Assembly (NCBI GenBank): GCA_002591725.1
Contig: NJAL01000003.1
Span: forward strand, 1 to 64,000
Source: Candidatus Didemnitutus mandela
Lineage (GTDB): Bacteria > Verrucomicrobiota > Verrucomicrobiia > Opitutales > Opitutaceae
Length of the DNA stretch: 64,000 nt
Direction: 5' to 3'
Of the stretch, positions 1-10,879 are shown piece by piece. Made by a program: the position numbers and the translations under genes. The notes under the pieces were generated by a model that worked only from the letters and a program-made list of their open reading frames with translations, made no database searches and was not told where the DNA came from. How positions within the stretch are numbered: the stretch's first letter is position 1; every line of letters begins with the position of its first letter.

Positions 1-1174
1 ACGGTGTTTTGTCTGGGCGCGGACTTTAAGGAAGTAAGCGTGGGCGTTCCGGGAGGCGTAGCTGGCTTGTTGGATCTGGTTTTTAGCCCATCGTCTCCGT
101 CAGGGTAGGGCAGGCAGCGGTGGAGTCAACGAGAGGCTAGGACTAGGACGACGGTGCCGTGAAAACTCCGAATTGCGTTGGCCGTTGAAACGTCGGCGCC
201 GGGAACCGGTTCATGCGGATCGTTTCCATGCGACAAGTTTGAGGCGGAGTCCATCATGGTCGAAAACGGGAAAACGCTGTTGTCGAAGCGCCACTTCTGT
301 AGTAGCTTAGTTTTGCTCTGGATTTTTTGAAGAGCTTCTGCCAAAAGGCAAGAGAGCTGGTAGGGACGGAGAAAACAGTAGCGCAGGATATATATACAAT
401 AAGCCAGCCAAACCGAAAGTCTGCTCAGGGAGAAATGAGAAAGGCCAGGATCATTCCCGGGAGACCTGCGTCCGCGTAACCGCTGTAATGGAGGTGGTGC
501 GTACTGACATCAACCTAATCGACGTGGTTTTTCACGAATCGGAGCCCGAGAACCTCTGTATAGGAACGAAAGTTGGGGCGAGTATCGCTCGTAGTAGCGG
601 TTGATATTGCAGAGAGTAATGGGTTGCTGTTATAATATATAGTTTGATATTTCAGATTGGAGATTATGTCCGACTTTCTTGCAGAAACAGCTCAGACCCA
701 GAGCTTCGGTGGCGAAAAGCGTGCTTAACTTGCGAACGATCTTGATGACTACATTGGTGGAAGGTACGTAAATTAATAGATTTCTCGCCTTGGGTGGGCG
801 TCTTCACGACAAGTAAGCAATGATCAGCTGGATCGCACTTGCGGCTTATGTAGCCCGTCTTCTTCAAGGCTATCTTACCTGTGCCAAGCGTGTAAGGTTG
901 TCGCTGTTCTCTGCTAGTCCACCCTGGAAAAGAGAACCGAGATTATGGAGTACTTCCAAAACTACAAACTAGCTGACAGTAAATTTCCCGGGAAGAATTG
1001 AATGCCCCTTGTACGAGAGCGAGTTTCCTGTACGTTGTAGCTTGATAAAAGGATTTAGTTTATTGAACTCGATGTTGGTACTTTGACGTCTTGTTCTGAT
1101 GGGCAGCAGTTTTAATGTGAAAATAAAAAATAGATAGAACTCGTAGGTATTTTACTTTGTTTTATGTTAGCTAT
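1..1174. other. Eroded DNA, no supportable gene
   Basis: No reading frame here has a recognisable domain, and the short open frames on both strands do not align with one another as pieces of one protein. A plus-strand patch around 660-890 reads like broken coding sequence that changes frame, but I could not assign it to a family. I regard the stretch as decayed coding or spacer DNA downstream of rpiB. Confidence 0.5.
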
Positions 1175-1612
1175 TTAGGAGTCGATCTTATTGATCCGTG
1201 CCAAATGGCGACCGCCCTCGAATTCGGCGGCGAGCCAAGTTTTTACAATTTTCAATGCCGTTTCCTCGTCGATTGTTCTTTGTCCGAGCGAAAGCACGTT
1301 TCCATCGTTGTGCGAGCGATTCCAGATTGCGGTTTGTTCGGTCCAGCAAAGGCCACAACGGACTCCGCGCACTCTGTTGGCAACGATAGCTTCACCACTT
1401 CCGGAGCCACCTAGCACGATGCCACGCTCGTAGTTGCCGCGCGCAGCAGCTTCAGCCACGGGGCGAATAAAATCCGGGTAATCGCACGGAGCGTTCGAGG
1501 CCGTGCCGAAGTCCTTTACGGTGTGCCCTTCCTCCAAAAGCATGAACTTGATCTTCTCCTTGTAGGCGAACCCGGCGTGGTCCGAACCGATGGCGATCGT
1601 GAACTTTTTCAT
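1175..1612 (-). CDS. rpiB: Ribose-5-phosphate isomerase B (RpiB/LacAB family)
   Basis: A cytoplasmic sugar-phosphate isomerase that interconverts ribose 5-phosphate and ribulose 5-phosphate in the pentose phosphate pathway. The product is 145 residues, normal for the family. The N-terminal IGSDHAG loop and the DYPD phosphate-site segment are present. The active-site loop reads GGSGSGE, the type known from the Mycobacterium enzyme in which a glutamate does the proton transfer, rather than the cysteine loop of E. coli RpiB. The start is placed at the ATG preceding KKFTIAIGSDHAG. A second ATG lies nine bases upstream, and the open frame continues further without homology. It stands alone, with eroded DNA on both sides. 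The family assignment is firm. The exact substrate (ribose or another aldose phosphate) cannot be read from sequence alone. Confidence 0.93.
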   Translation of the reverse strand: MKKFTIAIGSDHAGFAYKEKIKFMLLEEGHTVKDFGTASNAPCDYPDFIRPVAEAAARGNYERGIVLGGSGSGEAIVANRVRGVRCGLCWTEQTAIWNRSHNDGNVLSLGQRTIDEETALKIVKTWLAAEFEGGRHLARINKIDS

Positions 1613-1675
1613 CAAGGCCATCAATGATGGCGGAAAAGAAATTTGCTGCGATATAAAAAACGATGGGAATATCAC

Positions 1676-3450
1676 CGAACTGCTTCAGCTATAGCGTGGT
1701 TATGAAACCCTTACTCCTTTGGCGACGAAGACTTCCTCTGCAACCTGTCTCGTGTCGACTTTGCCTCTGTCGGCGTTCTCGAGCGTGCTAGGAAAACGTA
1801 TCAAGCGAAAGATTCGTAATAGAAAAGTCGAAGTCGGATTTTTTGATCAGATTGTCTTGCTGGCGCTGGGCAAGTCGGATCATCGCTTTACCCAAGAAAT
1901 GGCGAAAGTGTGCACCAATTTTTAAATTTACGAAAACAGAAAACCACGTGTGAGCTTTGGCTCCGGCAGCTTTGGTTGATATTTTTTGTCAAATGACAAC
2001 TATGAAACCAAAAAAATCGACAAATGGATGTCGTCAGAGTTTTAATAAAATACGGTAATGAAACTCGATTATGCTGGGCATTGAAGCTTTATCGCAGCGC
2101 TTTTATCATATGGGAAATTCCCCTTTAGTTGTCAACAACCGCAGGAAAGACTTCCTGACGGAAAAATTGAGAAAGATTGAGGTTGGTTAGTGGTCCTTCA
2201 GTTTGGAATGCGAACAACGGTTTGGTGGCGAACTATGATTGCGCTGGCACCGATGGTCTTTCCTAATTCGATGTTGCGCTTGGGGGTGTCGTTGATAGTG
2301 AAGGTAGAATTTTGGGTAAAATTGATAGCGTGCAAATCCTTGGCACACAATGCAGGATATATGGTCCGAGATCGTTCCGACAGGGAGCTGTCCGCCGTGG
2401 AAAGCGCCGAATTGCAAAACAATGCCAGCCTTTCTACCTTTCTAGTGTGTAAGTTTTAGCTTCGTGCTTCGTTTGAGATTGTTGGTCAGCCAAAAATTTT
2501 GGCGACGGCGTTGCCATGGTGGCTCGTTCCTAGCAGTTCAAAGGCTACAGAAAGAACCTGGTCTTTCGGTCCGTTTTTTAAACTCTCTAGAAGGAAACTG
2601 TTAAAGGCAGGTTTCCAGATAATTGTGGCAGTTTTGCGGAGTTGGCGGCAGCCCGCTGTCGTTTGTCGGGCGGGATACCTCGCTCGTGGCCCATGTGTTG
2701 ATTCGGCCAGCCCAGTCGATACGACTGAAATTTCCGGCTCGGTCGAAAGCCTTAAGTAAAGGTTTTTCCCATGGCTCGCACGCGCCAACGCCGTGCGGCG
2801 GCGAGGGTTCTGTCGGATGCCTAAAAGGATGGGCTTTTTTACGTGGAGGTGGAAAATTTTCCAGAGCCAAAGACAATATTTTTGCGAACTGGTGCTTTTT
2901 GCGTTTGGTAGGAAAATGGCCAATCATTCACTACGAAAACGTTTACTTGAATGGCTTTGGCCGGAGCCAGCGAGACTGGGGGTTGTTTTTCTCCGGGTGT
3001 GCGATACGGAGCAGCCGCGCACCCAAAAAATCCCGCGGCCTTTCAATCAGCTTCCGTCTGAAGATCAGCATCTAGGTATAGGTTGGCTGCGTCGCTTTGA
3101 TCTTTACGAAGAAAACTGTTCGCCTCGCGCTGGGTGGCTCTGATTGGGTGCGAGCCAAGCAAAGTGTGGATGAGCAAGGATCGACCGGGGTGTGGATCTA
3201 TCTCGGTGTCGATTTGACGCACTGTCCTGCTTATTGGACTCTGGGTTACTTAGTACTATTAGTATTGATTTTGTCCCGGGACCGTAGAATCTTGGATGGA
3301 GTGATGGGGATGAAGATTATGATGCTTATTCCCGTTTGCACATTACATTTAAAGACGACCATGTGAGCAATACTGAACTGGAGGTTCGCTAAGCCTGCTT
3401 TGGAGATAGCACGATTCGACCAGAGGCCTGAATACCCCCTTGCCAAAATT
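1676..3450. other. Eroded region with unassigned coding remnants
   Basis: No intact gene is visible. On the plus strand around 2790-3370 there is a patch that reads like real protein but needs several frame changes. It includes a segment beginning MANHSLRKRLLEWL near 2916 and a later acidic stretch near 3300. On the minus strand around 2500-2920 another patch changes frame near 2650-2760. I could not assign either to a family. Both are best described as fragments of dead genes. Confidence 0.4.
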
Positions 3451-3451
3451 T

Positions 3452-3485
3452 AAAAAAATGCGCATCCCTATCACCGAGGGATAGG
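3452..3485 (-). terminator. Rho-independent terminator after lpdA
   Basis: Read on the minus strand just past the lpdA stop, a short hairpin (CCTATC at 3467-3472 pairing with GATAGG at 3480-3485, 7-base loop) is followed about nine bases later by a run of seven T residues. It lies about 24 bases beyond the stop codon, where the end of the sucA-sucB-lpdA transcript would be expected. The stem is only six base pairs, so strength is uncertain. Confidence 0.55.
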
Positions 3486-3508
3486 TCTAATTTTGAAAGA
3501 AGAGACGG

Positions 3509-4906
3509 CTAAATCGCATGAATAGCACTCTTCCTGACCGCGAGTCCCGCTTCCTTGGTCGCTTCACTCATGGTCGGATGGGCGTGGATGGTGCGGCCGA
3601 GGTCTTCGGCGCTACCACCGTATTCCATGTGGGTAACAATTTCGGAGATAAGTTCGCTAGCGTTTACCCCGAGGATTTGCGCACCGAGAATTTTGTCGGT
3701 CTTGGCATCCGCGATGATCTTCACGTAGCCGTCCATGGCGTCAGCGGCGATGGCGCGGCTGTTGGCGGAAAATTGGAATTTACCAACATTGATTGCGAGG
3801 CCTTGGGCCTTGGCGGCGTCTTCGCCGAGCCCGACGGAAGCGACTTCGGGATGCGTATAGACGATGCTGGCAACAAGATTCCAATTGATATGACCGTGCT
3901 TGCCGGCGATCCACTCGGCGACGGCCATGCCATCTTCCTCGGCCTTGTGCGCGAGCATCGGGCTAGCGACAACATCTCCAATTGCCCAGATGTTTTTAGC
4001 GGTCGTCCGAAGGTGGTTGTCAACTTCGACGTATTTTTTCTCGTTGAGTTTAACACCGGCTTTGTCGAGGCCGAGGCTGTCGGTGTAAGGCCGTCGGCCG
4101 ACGGCGACGAGCACCTTATTTGTGTGGAACTCCAACCTCTGGCCGTTGCGTTCGACGGTGAGAGTTCCGTTGGTGTAGCTTGTGGCTCTGGCACCGACTT
4201 CGATTTTTAGGCCCTGATTTTGCATCAGGCGGGTGAAATTGCGGACGATGTCGTCGTCATAGGCCGAAATGATCTTCGGCAGAAATTCAACTATCGTTAC
4301 ATCTGCGCCGAGACGCGACCAAACAGAGCCGAGCTCGATGCCGATGACGCCGCCGCCAACCACGACCAAGTTTTTCGGCACTTCACTGAACGCGATTGCC
4401 TGATCGGATGAGACGACCGATTCGCCATCGAACTTCATGAACGGCAATTCGACCGGTGCGGAACCTGTGGCGATAACGACGTTCTTTGCGCAGATTTTTC
4501 TGGTGCCCTCTTTGCTGCTTTTAACCGAGATGGTTGTGGCGGATTTGAAGGTGGCTTCGCCGGTTAGGACGGTGACTTTGCGTGCCTTGGCGAGCAGCTT
4601 GAGACCACCGGTGCTTTTCGCGACAACTTCGTCCTTACGCTTGAGCATCTGGGCGATATCGATGTTGACGGAACCCAGCTTGATCCCGTGCGCGGCGGCA
4701 CGGAATTTTGCAAAAGCGAAATGTTCCGAGGAATGAAGCAGCGTCTTGCTTGGAATGCAGCCGACGTTCAGGCAGGTTCCACCGAGAGTGGAGCGCTTTT
4801 CGATTAAGGCGACTTTCAGACCGAGCTGCGCGGCGCGAAAAGCACAGACATAGCCGCCGGGACCTGCGCCGATGACGACGACGTCGAAAGAAGGAGTGTC
4901 AGCCAT
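3509..4906 (-). CDS. lpdA: Dihydrolipoyl dehydrogenase (E3)
   Basis: The FAD flavoprotein that reoxidises dihydrolipoamide on the E2 core and reduces NAD+. The product is 465 residues, standard for E3. It shows the N-terminal FAD fold (VIGAGPGG), the redox disulfide GGTCLNVGCIPSK, the central NAD fold (VVGGGVIGIELG), and the C-terminal HAHPTMSE active-site segment with the catalytic His-Glu pair. The ATG at 4906 is chosen; a TTG six bases upstream is also possible. It begins two bases after the sucB stop, so the two genes are almost certainly translated from one transcript. It is the last gene of the operon, and its neighbours make it the E3 of the 2-oxoglutarate complex. In a small genome it may also serve pyruvate dehydrogenase. 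Confidence 0.97.
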   Translation of the reverse strand: MADTPSFDVVVIGAGPGGYVCAFRAAQLGLKVALIEKRSTLGGTCLNVGCIPSKTLLHSSEHFAFAKFRAAAHGIKLGSVNIDIAQMLKRKDEVVAKSTGGLKLLAKARKVTVLTGEATFKSATTISVKSSKEGTRKICAKNVVIATGSAPVELPFMKFDGESVVSSDQAIAFSEVPKNLVVVGGGVIGIELGSVWSRLGADVTIVEFLPKIISAYDDDIVRNFTRLMQNQGLKIEVGARATSYTNGTLTVERNGQRLEFHTNKVLVAVGRRPYTDSLGLDKAGVKLNEKKYVEVDNHLRTTAKNIWAIGDVVASPMLAHKAEEDGMAVAEWIAGKHGHINWNLVASIVYTHPEVASVGLGEDAAKAQGLAINVGKFQFSANSRAIAADAMDGYVKIIADAKTDKILGAQILGVNASELISEIVTHMEYGGSAEDLGRTIHAHPTMSEATKEAGLAVRKSAIHAI

Positions 4907-4908
4907 GG

Positions 4909-6126
4909 TCAAGCTAAGATGAAAAGATAGTAGGGATCTTCGATGGCTTGCTTGACCTTTATGAGGAACGTCACCGCTTCCTTGCCGTCGATGAGACGGT
5001 GATCGTAGCTCAGAGCGAGATACATCATCGGTCGGATGACGACCTGTCCGTTTACTGCGACGGGACGCTCGCTAATAGCGTGTAAACCGAGAATTGCGCT
5101 TTGCGGTGCGTTTATAATGGGTGTTGAGAGCATCGAGCCAAAAATGCCACCGTTGGTGATCGTGAATACTCCGCTTTCTAGGTCAGCGAGAGTGATCTTT
5201 CCGTCGCAGGCTTTCTTCGCGGCATCGCCGATCGCTTTTTCAATACTGGCCATGCTCAACGAATCGCAATCTCGAATGACGGGAACCATGAGCCCCTTGT
5301 CCACTGAGACCGCTATACTGATGTCGTAATAGCGATTCTGAACAATCGCGTCGTTATCGATGCGAGCATTGATTCTGGGCACTTCCTTAAGCGCGTAAAC
5401 GACAGCTTTCGTGAAAAAAGACATGAAGCCGAGCTTCACGCCGTTCTTTTGGGTGAAATCGGCCTGGTGTTTTTTCCGCAGCTCTATAACGGCGGACATG
5501 TCGCACTCGTTGAAGGTAGTAAGCATTGCTGCTTCGTGCTGTGTAGCGACTAGGCGGTCGGCGATCGTTTGGCGGAGCTTGGTCATCTTTGTGACTATAT
5601 GGCGATCGCCCGTGGCAACCGGAGCCGCATGTTTCGACGCGGCAGCTAGATCTGGCATAAGATCTGGCATAGAGTCTGCCAGGGGCGTGGCTGGCGCTTT
5701 TTCGGCGGCTGCGAGTATGTCGCCCTTAGTTACGCGGCCACCTTTCCCGGAGCCTTCGATGGAGGCAGGGTCAATGCTGCTTTCGGCGGCCAGGCGCCGC
5801 ACCGCTGGCGACTGGGCGTTGCTCTTTTGTGTGGCTTTTGCTTCGCCTTTGACTTCGGTTGTGTGGTCGGGATCACCCGCGGAGGCGATGGTCGTCTCAT
5901 CGATGATCGCGACAACCTGACCGATTTTTACTTCGGTGCCTGGCTCCACCTTTAGAAAAATCTTTCCGGCGGATTCCGCGGTGCTTTCGGAGGTGATTTT
6001 GTCAGTCTCTAGCTCGAAGAGCAGTTGATCTTTTTTGACGATGTCGCTGCCCTTGACATGCCATTTTGCAAGCACTCCGGAGGTAATCGATTCACCCATC
6101 GAGGGAATTTTAACTTCGATAGCCAT
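4909..6126 (-). CDS. sucB: Dihydrolipoamide succinyltransferase (E2 of 2-oxoglutarate dehydrogenase)
   Basis: The E2 core of the TCA-cycle complex, transferring the succinyl group from E1 to CoA. The 405-residue product has all three parts in order: an N-terminal lipoyl domain with [10 protein letters not shown] (lipoyl lysine), a hinge and E3-binding domain starting [10 protein letters not shown], and a C-terminal acyltransferase domain ending with the DHRLIDG catalytic motif. The ATG at 6126 is used because [13 protein letters not shown] is the standard beginning of the family; the frame stays open upstream only because it overlaps sucA out of phase. It starts 11 bases after the sucA stop and ends two bases before lpdA. 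Confidence 0.97.
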   Translation of the reverse strand: MAIEVKIPSMGESITSGVLAKWHVKGSDIVKKDQLLFELETDKITSESTAESAGKIFLKVEPGTEVKIGQVVAIIDETTIASAGDPDHTTEVKGEAKATQKSNAQSPAVRRLAAESSIDPASIEGSGKGGRVTKGDILAAAEKAPATPLADSMPDLMPDLAAASKHAAPVATGDRHIVTKMTKLRQTIADRLVATQHEAAMLTTFNECDMSAVIELRKKHQADFTQKNGVKLGFMSFFTKAVVYALKEVPRINARIDNDAIVQNRYYDISIAVSVDKGLMVPVIRDCDSLSMASIEKAIGDAAKKACDGKITLADLESGVFTITNGGIFGSMLSTPIINAPQSAILGLHAISERPVAVNGQVVIRPMMYLALSYDHRLIDGKEAVTFLIKVKQAIEDPYYLFILA

Positions 6127-6137
6127 GATTACAATAA

Positions 6138-8957
6138 TTAACGAGCGATTCTCTGCTTTCTTACGTGTTTGTTGGGAAGGCAGGAGAAGCTCGGAGAAGG
6201 TTGGACTGTAAAGGCGGTTCTTAGAAGTTTTTCGAGTTGCGCGCGGTGGATGGCTAGAAGGCCGACGGCCGGAGAAGCTGCGGCATCGCGCCCGGCATAG
6301 AGTGGCTGGTGCCCGAAGATTTCGGATAGATGCGGAGTGATCCAGCGAGCAGCGCCCATATTCTCGGGCTCTTCCTGGCACCAGACAAGCTTGGCGTTGG
6401 CGTATTTTTTTGAAACTTCCTCGAGGCGATTTTTGTGTAGCGGGTAGAGCTGTTCAGCACGCACGATTGCGACGTTGTCGATTTTGTTTTTTTCGCGATA
6501 GTCGATGAGATCGTAGTAAACCTTGCCCGAACAAAAAATCAGACGCTCGGCTTTTCCCGTTGCGTTGGCGTCATCGATGATTTCTTCGAATGTTCCTTGT
6601 GTGAAGTCTTCGAGTCTCGAAACAGCGGCCGGATGACGCAGAAGTGATTTCGGCAACATGACAATTAGGGGCTTGCGAAAATTTTGCTTCATTTGGCGGC
6701 GAAGGGCATGGAACAACTGGGCTGGCGTCGTGAAGTTGGCGACTTGGATGTTGTCCTGAGCGCAGAGTTGGAGAAAACGCTCGAGACGAGCGGAAGAGTG
6801 CTCCGGTCCCTGGCCTTCGTAACCGTGCGGGAGCAGCAGGACAATGCTGCTAGTGTGTTGCCACTTGGATTCGCCGGCGGTGAGAAACTGGTCGATGACG
6901 ACCTGGGCGCCGTTGGCGAAATCGCCGAACTGGGCCTCCCAGAGGCAGAGCATTTCGGGGTAGTCAAGCGTATAGCCGTAGTCGAAGCCGAGCACGGCAG
7001 ATTCGGAGAGCAGGGAGTTGTAGACGCAGAATTTCGCCTGTTTCTCGGTAAGCGCGGTTAGTGCCGTGTGAGTGGCGTTTGATTCTATGTCGTGGAAAAC
7101 GGCGTGGCGGTGCGTGAAGGTGCCGCGTTCGCAATCCTGGCCGCTGAGGCGAACGGGGGTACCCTCGATCAGCAGCGAACCGAAGGCGAGAGCCTCACCC
7201 ATGCCCCAGTCGAACGGACCGCCGCTTTTGAAAGCGCTCGTCCGTGCATCCACGAAACGTTGGACCTTTGGGTGGATTTTGAAATTGGCCGGAACTGTGG
7301 TCAGACCGCGGAAGACTTGCTCGACGACTTTTTTGCTGATGGCTGTGGCCACAGATTTGTGGGGGTATTTTGGCTGAAATTGGGCGTTGGAGTCGGAAAA
7401 AACGACGGTTGTATTGATGGCTGGTCTCCGTTTTCCCGCCTTGGCGGCCTCGCGCGTTTTCGCTTTCGTGAGGTTCTCGTCGAGAGCCTGTGAGTATTCT
7501 GCTTTGATCGCTTCGGCTTCGGTATTGTTGAGGGAGCCTTCTCCGGTGAGCCGTTTGGTATAGGTGGCCGATATGAGCGGGTGCGCGGCAATTTTTTTAT
7601 ACATCAGTGGCTGCGTGAACGATGGCTCGTCGGTCTCGTTGTGGCCGTGACGGCGATAGCAATACATGTCGACGAAAATATCACGCTTGAACTGAACGCG
7701 GAAGTCGAGTGCAAATTGTGTAACCATGCAAACGGCTTCCGGGTCGTCCCCGTTGACGTGGAAAACTGGGGCTTCGATCATCTTTGCAATGTCAGTGCAA
7801 TAACGGGTTGAACGTGCGTCGATCGGATCGGTCGTGAATCCGATCTGGTTGTTGATCACGAAGTGAAGCGTTCCACCGGTGCGGTAGCCGGGGAGCTGTG
7901 AAAAATTGAGCGTTTCGGCTACGACACCCTGACCGGCGACGGCTGCATCGCCGTGGATGAGCAGCGGGAGGACTTTGCGGCGTTCGACAGTGTCTCCGCG
8001 GATGCGCTGGCGTGCGCGTGCTTTTCCTTCGACCACGGGATTAACCATTTCGAGGTGGGAGGGATTCGCCGAGAGCCTCACTTCCACTTGTTGGCCGGAG
8101 GTCGTCTTGAGCGACGACTCGTAGCCGAGGTGATACTTTACGTCACCATCACCGGCAATGGTGTCGGAAATGTAGTTTTCCGAAAATTGTTCGAAAAGCT
8201 CATCGAAAGACTTACGGAGGATATTGCACATGACGTTGAGGCGTCCGCGGTGGGCCATGCCCATGACGACCTCGTCGACGCCCACTTTCGGGCAGTGTTC
8301 GACGAGGGAGTCGATGGCGGTGATTATTGTTTCTCCGCCTTCGAGCGAGAAACGTTTTTGACCGATATATTTTGTATGAAGAAATTTTTCGAAGAGTTCG
8401 GCCTTGTGTAGATGTCGGAGGATGCGGCCTTTTTTCTCCTTGGAAAACGCGGGATTGAGACGGCTGTTTTCCACACATTCTTGCAGCCAGTGACGGGCAT
8501 TCTGATCCTGCACATGCGCGTATTCGACGCCGACGGTTCCGCAGTAGATTTCCTGAAGGGCGGCGACGATGTTACGCAATTTCATCTGTCCGCTACCTAG
8601 GAAGGTTCCGACGTTGAAGACAGTGTCCAAATCCACATTATTCAGGTTGAATTGTGGAAGTAGCAGTTTTGGGGAAGCCACTGGCGGGTCGGGGTCGAGA
8701 GGGTTGAGGTGCGCTTGGAGGTGGCCAAATGAACGGTAAGCGTTTATGAGGTAATCAATCGAGGCCTGCTTCAAGCTGTTGCCCACCAAGCCGGAGGTAG
8801 ATATACCGATTGCACCTTTGCTGTTGCTGCCAAGAGTGAAACCTTGGAAGAAAGCACGCCAGGAGGGATCAACGGACTCGGGGTGGTCAAGCCAACGCTG
8901 GTAATATTCCTCGAAAAGCGAGGTATTGGGACTTTCGGAGACATTGACGGGATCCAT
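6138..8957 (-). CDS. sucA: 2-oxoglutarate dehydrogenase E1 component
   Basis: The thiamine-diphosphate decarboxylase subunit of the TCA-cycle 2-oxoglutarate dehydrogenase. The product is 939 residues, normal for SucA. Visible signatures include the N-terminal [10 protein letters not shown] region, AHRGRLNVM, the thiamine-diphosphate/Mg site [13 protein letters not shown] with NNQIGFTT, the GHNETDEP segment, and the transketolase-like C-terminal half with [19 protein letters not shown]. The start is placed at the ATG of [11 protein letters not shown]; about 27 additional open codons upstream show no similarity to the family. It is first in the sucA-sucB-lpdA operon. The presence of the whole complex indicates a complete oxidative TCA cycle despite genome erosion. 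Confidence 0.97.
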   Translation of the reverse strand: MDPVNVSESPNTSLFEEYYQRWLDHPESVDPSWRAFFQGFTLGSNSKGAIGISTSGLVGNSLKQASIDYLINAYRSFGHLQAHLNPLDPDPPVASPKLLLPQFNLNNVDLDTVFNVGTFLGSGQMKLRNIVAALQEIYCGTVGVEYAHVQDQNARHWLQECVENSRLNPAFSKEKKGRILRHLHKAELFEKFLHTKYIGQKRFSLEGGETIITAIDSLVEHCPKVGVDEVVMGMAHRGRLNVMCNILRKSFDELFEQFSENYISDTIAGDGDVKYHLGYESSLKTTSGQQVEVRLSANPSHLEMVNPVVEGKARARQRIRGDTVERRKVLPLLIHGDAAVAGQGVVAETLNFSQLPGYRTGGTLHFVINNQIGFTTDPIDARSTRYCTDIAKMIEAPVFHVNGDDPEAVCMVTQFALDFRVQFKRDIFVDMYCYRRHGHNETDEPSFTQPLMYKKIAAHPLISATYTKRLTGEGSLNNTEAEAIKAEYSQALDENLTKAKTREAAKAGKRRPAINTTVVFSDSNAQFQPKYPHKSVATAISKKVVEQVFRGLTTVPANFKIHPKVQRFVDARTSAFKSGGPFDWGMGEALAFGSLLIEGTPVRLSGQDCERGTFTHRHAVFHDIESNATHTALTALTEKQAKFCVYNSLLSESAVLGFDYGYTLDYPEMLCLWEAQFGDFANGAQVVIDQFLTAGESKWQHTSSIVLLLPHGYEGQGPEHSSARLERFLQLCAQDNIQVANFTTPAQLFHALRRQMKQNFRKPLIVMLPKSLLRHPAAVSRLEDFTQGTFEEIIDDANATGKAERLIFCSGKVYYDLIDYREKNKIDNVAIVRAEQLYPLHKNRLEEVSKKYANAKLVWCQEEPENMGAARWITPHLSEIFGHQPLYAGRDAAASPAVGLLAIHRAQLEKLLRTAFTVQPSPSFSCLPNKHVRKQRIAR

Positions 8958-9140
8958 AAGAGAAAGGGGAATAGAAGCTAGCGTCCTCGAAACGGCCGAC
9001 GTCACGAGCACGTGAAACGGAAAAAATAATGCGAACACTAACGGGTTTTTGACACAAGTCTAGCTCAGGATGTGGAATTTAACTCGCTATTATTCGTTAC
9101 TTGCCTCTGTTTGATAAACGAAGCTTAAGTCTATCTCCGC

Positions 9141-9389
9141 ATGACCGTTGAAGAACAGATCAAAGACACTCTAGTCCGGTTAATGGATGGCATAAAGGGC
9201 CATGGTGGCGCTGCAATCTCTGCCAGCCTTGCTGAAGCCGATTCGCTGCTTAAAGAAAGACGCGGTCGGATCGATCCCCGATTGGAGCACTTTCTAGAAA
9301 AGCGAAGTTATTCCAAGGCGCTGGCGTGGTTCGAGAGAAATACGGAATTCGGACGAGCGCAAACTCCGACAGGTGGCTGTCGGCGTTAA
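9141..9389 (+). CDS. Small conserved-looking hypothetical protein
   Basis: An 82-residue protein with an ATG start, divergent from sucA and 12 bases upstream of the SUI1-like gene. It is rich in Lys, Arg and Glu, predicted soluble, with no signal peptide or membrane segment. The C-terminal half (FLEKRSYSKALAWFE) looks helical. I do not recognise a family. Its tight spacing to the next gene and its codon usage, similar to intact neighbours, suggest it is real. A role in translation or RNA binding would be a guess from the neighbour only. Confidence 0.65.
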   Translation: MTVEEQIKDTLVRLMDGIKGHGGAAISASLAEADSLLKERRGRIDPRLEHFLEKRSYSKALAWFERNTEFGRAQTPTGGCRR

Positions 9390-9401
9390 CTAATCGTATG
9401 C

Positions 9402-9773
9402 ATGAAACGAGAAAAGGTCTCGACAAAAGGCGGACAACCGCTGTGTCAAAATCCATTCGCGGCACTCAGCGGAGACGGGTTGGTAGAAGCGGTTTTGAAA
9501 GCGTCTGAATCCAAGACACCGGCAAAGAATCGCGCGCGCGTGGACATTAAGCATACGGCGGCTGGGCGGAGTAACAAGACGGTGACCTTAGTGACAGGCT
9601 TTGTCGGAATTGGTTTTCCGGAAAAAAGATTACTGGCGAAAAAGATGCGAGCTGTGTGCGGCTGCGGCGGCACAGTCAAGAACGGGGATATCCAAATCCA
9701 GGGTGAGCAGCGAAAAAAGATCGCGCAAATCCTGGTCGAGGCCGGGTTCCGTCCGGTGTTTGCCGACGGCTAG
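9402..9773 (+). CDS. SUI1/YciH-family translation factor (eIF1-like)
   Basis: A bacterial relative of eukaryotic initiation factor eIF1, thought to take part in start-codon or initiation-complex quality control. The product is 123 residues: a basic, poorly ordered N-terminal half of about 55 residues, then the compact SUI1 fold. The fold is recognised by VTLVTGF, then LAKKMRAVCGCGGTVK, DIQIQG and the C-terminal helix KIAQILVEAGF. The ATG at 9402 begins MKREKVSTKGG. It follows the small hypothetical gene by 12 bases, so the two are probably co-transcribed. It converges on metF, leaving only about 10 bases between stop codons. Confidence 0.9.
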   Translation: MKREKVSTKGGQPLCQNPFAALSGDGLVEAVLKASESKTPAKNRARVDIKHTAAGRSNKTVTLVTGFVGIGFPEKRLLAKKMRAVCGCGGTVKNGDIQIQGEQRKKIAQILVEAGFRPVFADG

Positions 9774-9783
9774 AAGACTTCTT

Positions 9784-10650
9784 TCAGGCGGCGAGGGTCA
9801 GCGCGCTTTTTGCACGGTTCATAATATAAAGATGATAGCCGGGAGCACCGTTGGCGAGGAGCTCACGAATTTGCGAAAATGCCCAATCGATTCCGATCAT
9901 TTCCATTGCATCAGTGTTTTTAGCCGTGATTTCCAGTTGAGTTATGAGCTTTTTCGGGAGCGAGGCACCGCACATGGCGGTAAGGCGTTGAATCTGCTTC
10001 AGCGATAGCACCGGCATGATGCCCGGAAGGATCGGAACGGTGACACCAAGCGCTCGGCATTTGTCGACATAGCGATAGTAGACATCGTTATTGAAGAAGA
10101 GCTGAGTCGTTACGAAAGCGGCGCCAAGATCTACTTTGCGTTTCAAGTTTTCCAAATCGTTTTCCAGCGACGGTGCTTCCGGGTGACGTTCCGGATAACC
10201 AGCAACGCCCAGACAGAAGTCGGGATGACGGCCTTTGAGCAGTGACACCAATTCGCTGGCGTAGCACAGGCCGTCGGGGGCGGCTTGAAACGTGGATGCA
10301 CCTTTGGGTGGATCGCCGCGCAGGGTCATGATGTTTCGGAACCCGCTTGAGTGAATCCGGTCGGCAACCTCATTGAGTTCGGTTTTGGAATGCCCAACGC
10401 AGGTCAGGTGAGGCATGACTGTGAATCCAAAATCGTTTCTAAGAATCGTGCTCGCTTGTGCTGTGCGCTCACGGGTGGTGCCACCTGCGCCGTAAGTAAC
10501 GGAAACGAAATCCGGCTGAATCTTTTTCAGCGATGCTGCGGAGCTTTGTAGCGCGGCGAGCTGTATCTCATCCTTTGGAGGGAAAAACTCAAACGAACGC
10601 AATGAACGATGGGCCGCAAAAAAAAGGGAGATTTGGCGGTCGGGGATCAA
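9784..10650 (-). CDS. metF: 5,10-methylenetetrahydrofolate reductase
   Basis: An FAD enzyme that reduces methylenetetrahydrofolate to methyltetrahydrofolate for methionine synthesis. The product is about 288 residues, the usual bacterial length. It contains the N-terminal FEFFPPKDE segment with the catalytic glutamate, VSVTYGAGG, the HLTCVGH motif, a LRGDPPKG loop, and FVTTQLFFNNDVYYRYVD near the folate site. No ATG is available at the N-terminus: the frame is closed by a TAA directly before a TTG at 10650, so TTG is the only reasonable start. Convergent with the SUI1-like gene. Confidence 0.95.
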   Translation of the reverse strand: MIPDRQISLFFAAHRSLRSFEFFPPKDEIQLAALQSSAASLKKIQPDFVSVTYGAGGTTRERTAQASTILRNDFGFTVMPHLTCVGHSKTELNEVADRIHSSGFRNIMTLRGDPPKGASTFQAAPDGLCYASELVSLLKGRHPDFCLGVAGYPERHPEAPSLENDLENLKRKVDLGAAFVTTQLFFNNDVYYRYVDKCRALGVTVPILPGIMPVLSLKQIQRLTAMCGASLPKKLITQLEITAKNTDAMEMIGIDWAFSQIRELLANGAPGYHLYIMNRAKSALTLAA

Positions 10651-10879
10651 TTAATAATCAAAACATCAAGATTTGATGATATGTAAAGTTGATAAATTAA
10701 TCGACTCGTTAGTGAAATCTTTAAATTCAAAATCAATAAATCTTTAGCCAACCCAACGGTTTTTTAAGGCCCCCAAGGGCTGGCTCCCGCTGCTGAAGGC
10801 TTCGCTTGCTACGTGGGTTTTATCCAGCAGCTTTGATTTTCCAAAAAAATGAGTCCTTTCTGGAGGTTTGGAAAAAATC

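Noticed and set aside
3518-4210. 230-codon open frame on the plus strand
   Set aside because: Antisense shadow of lpdA; no domain and opposite a strong gene.
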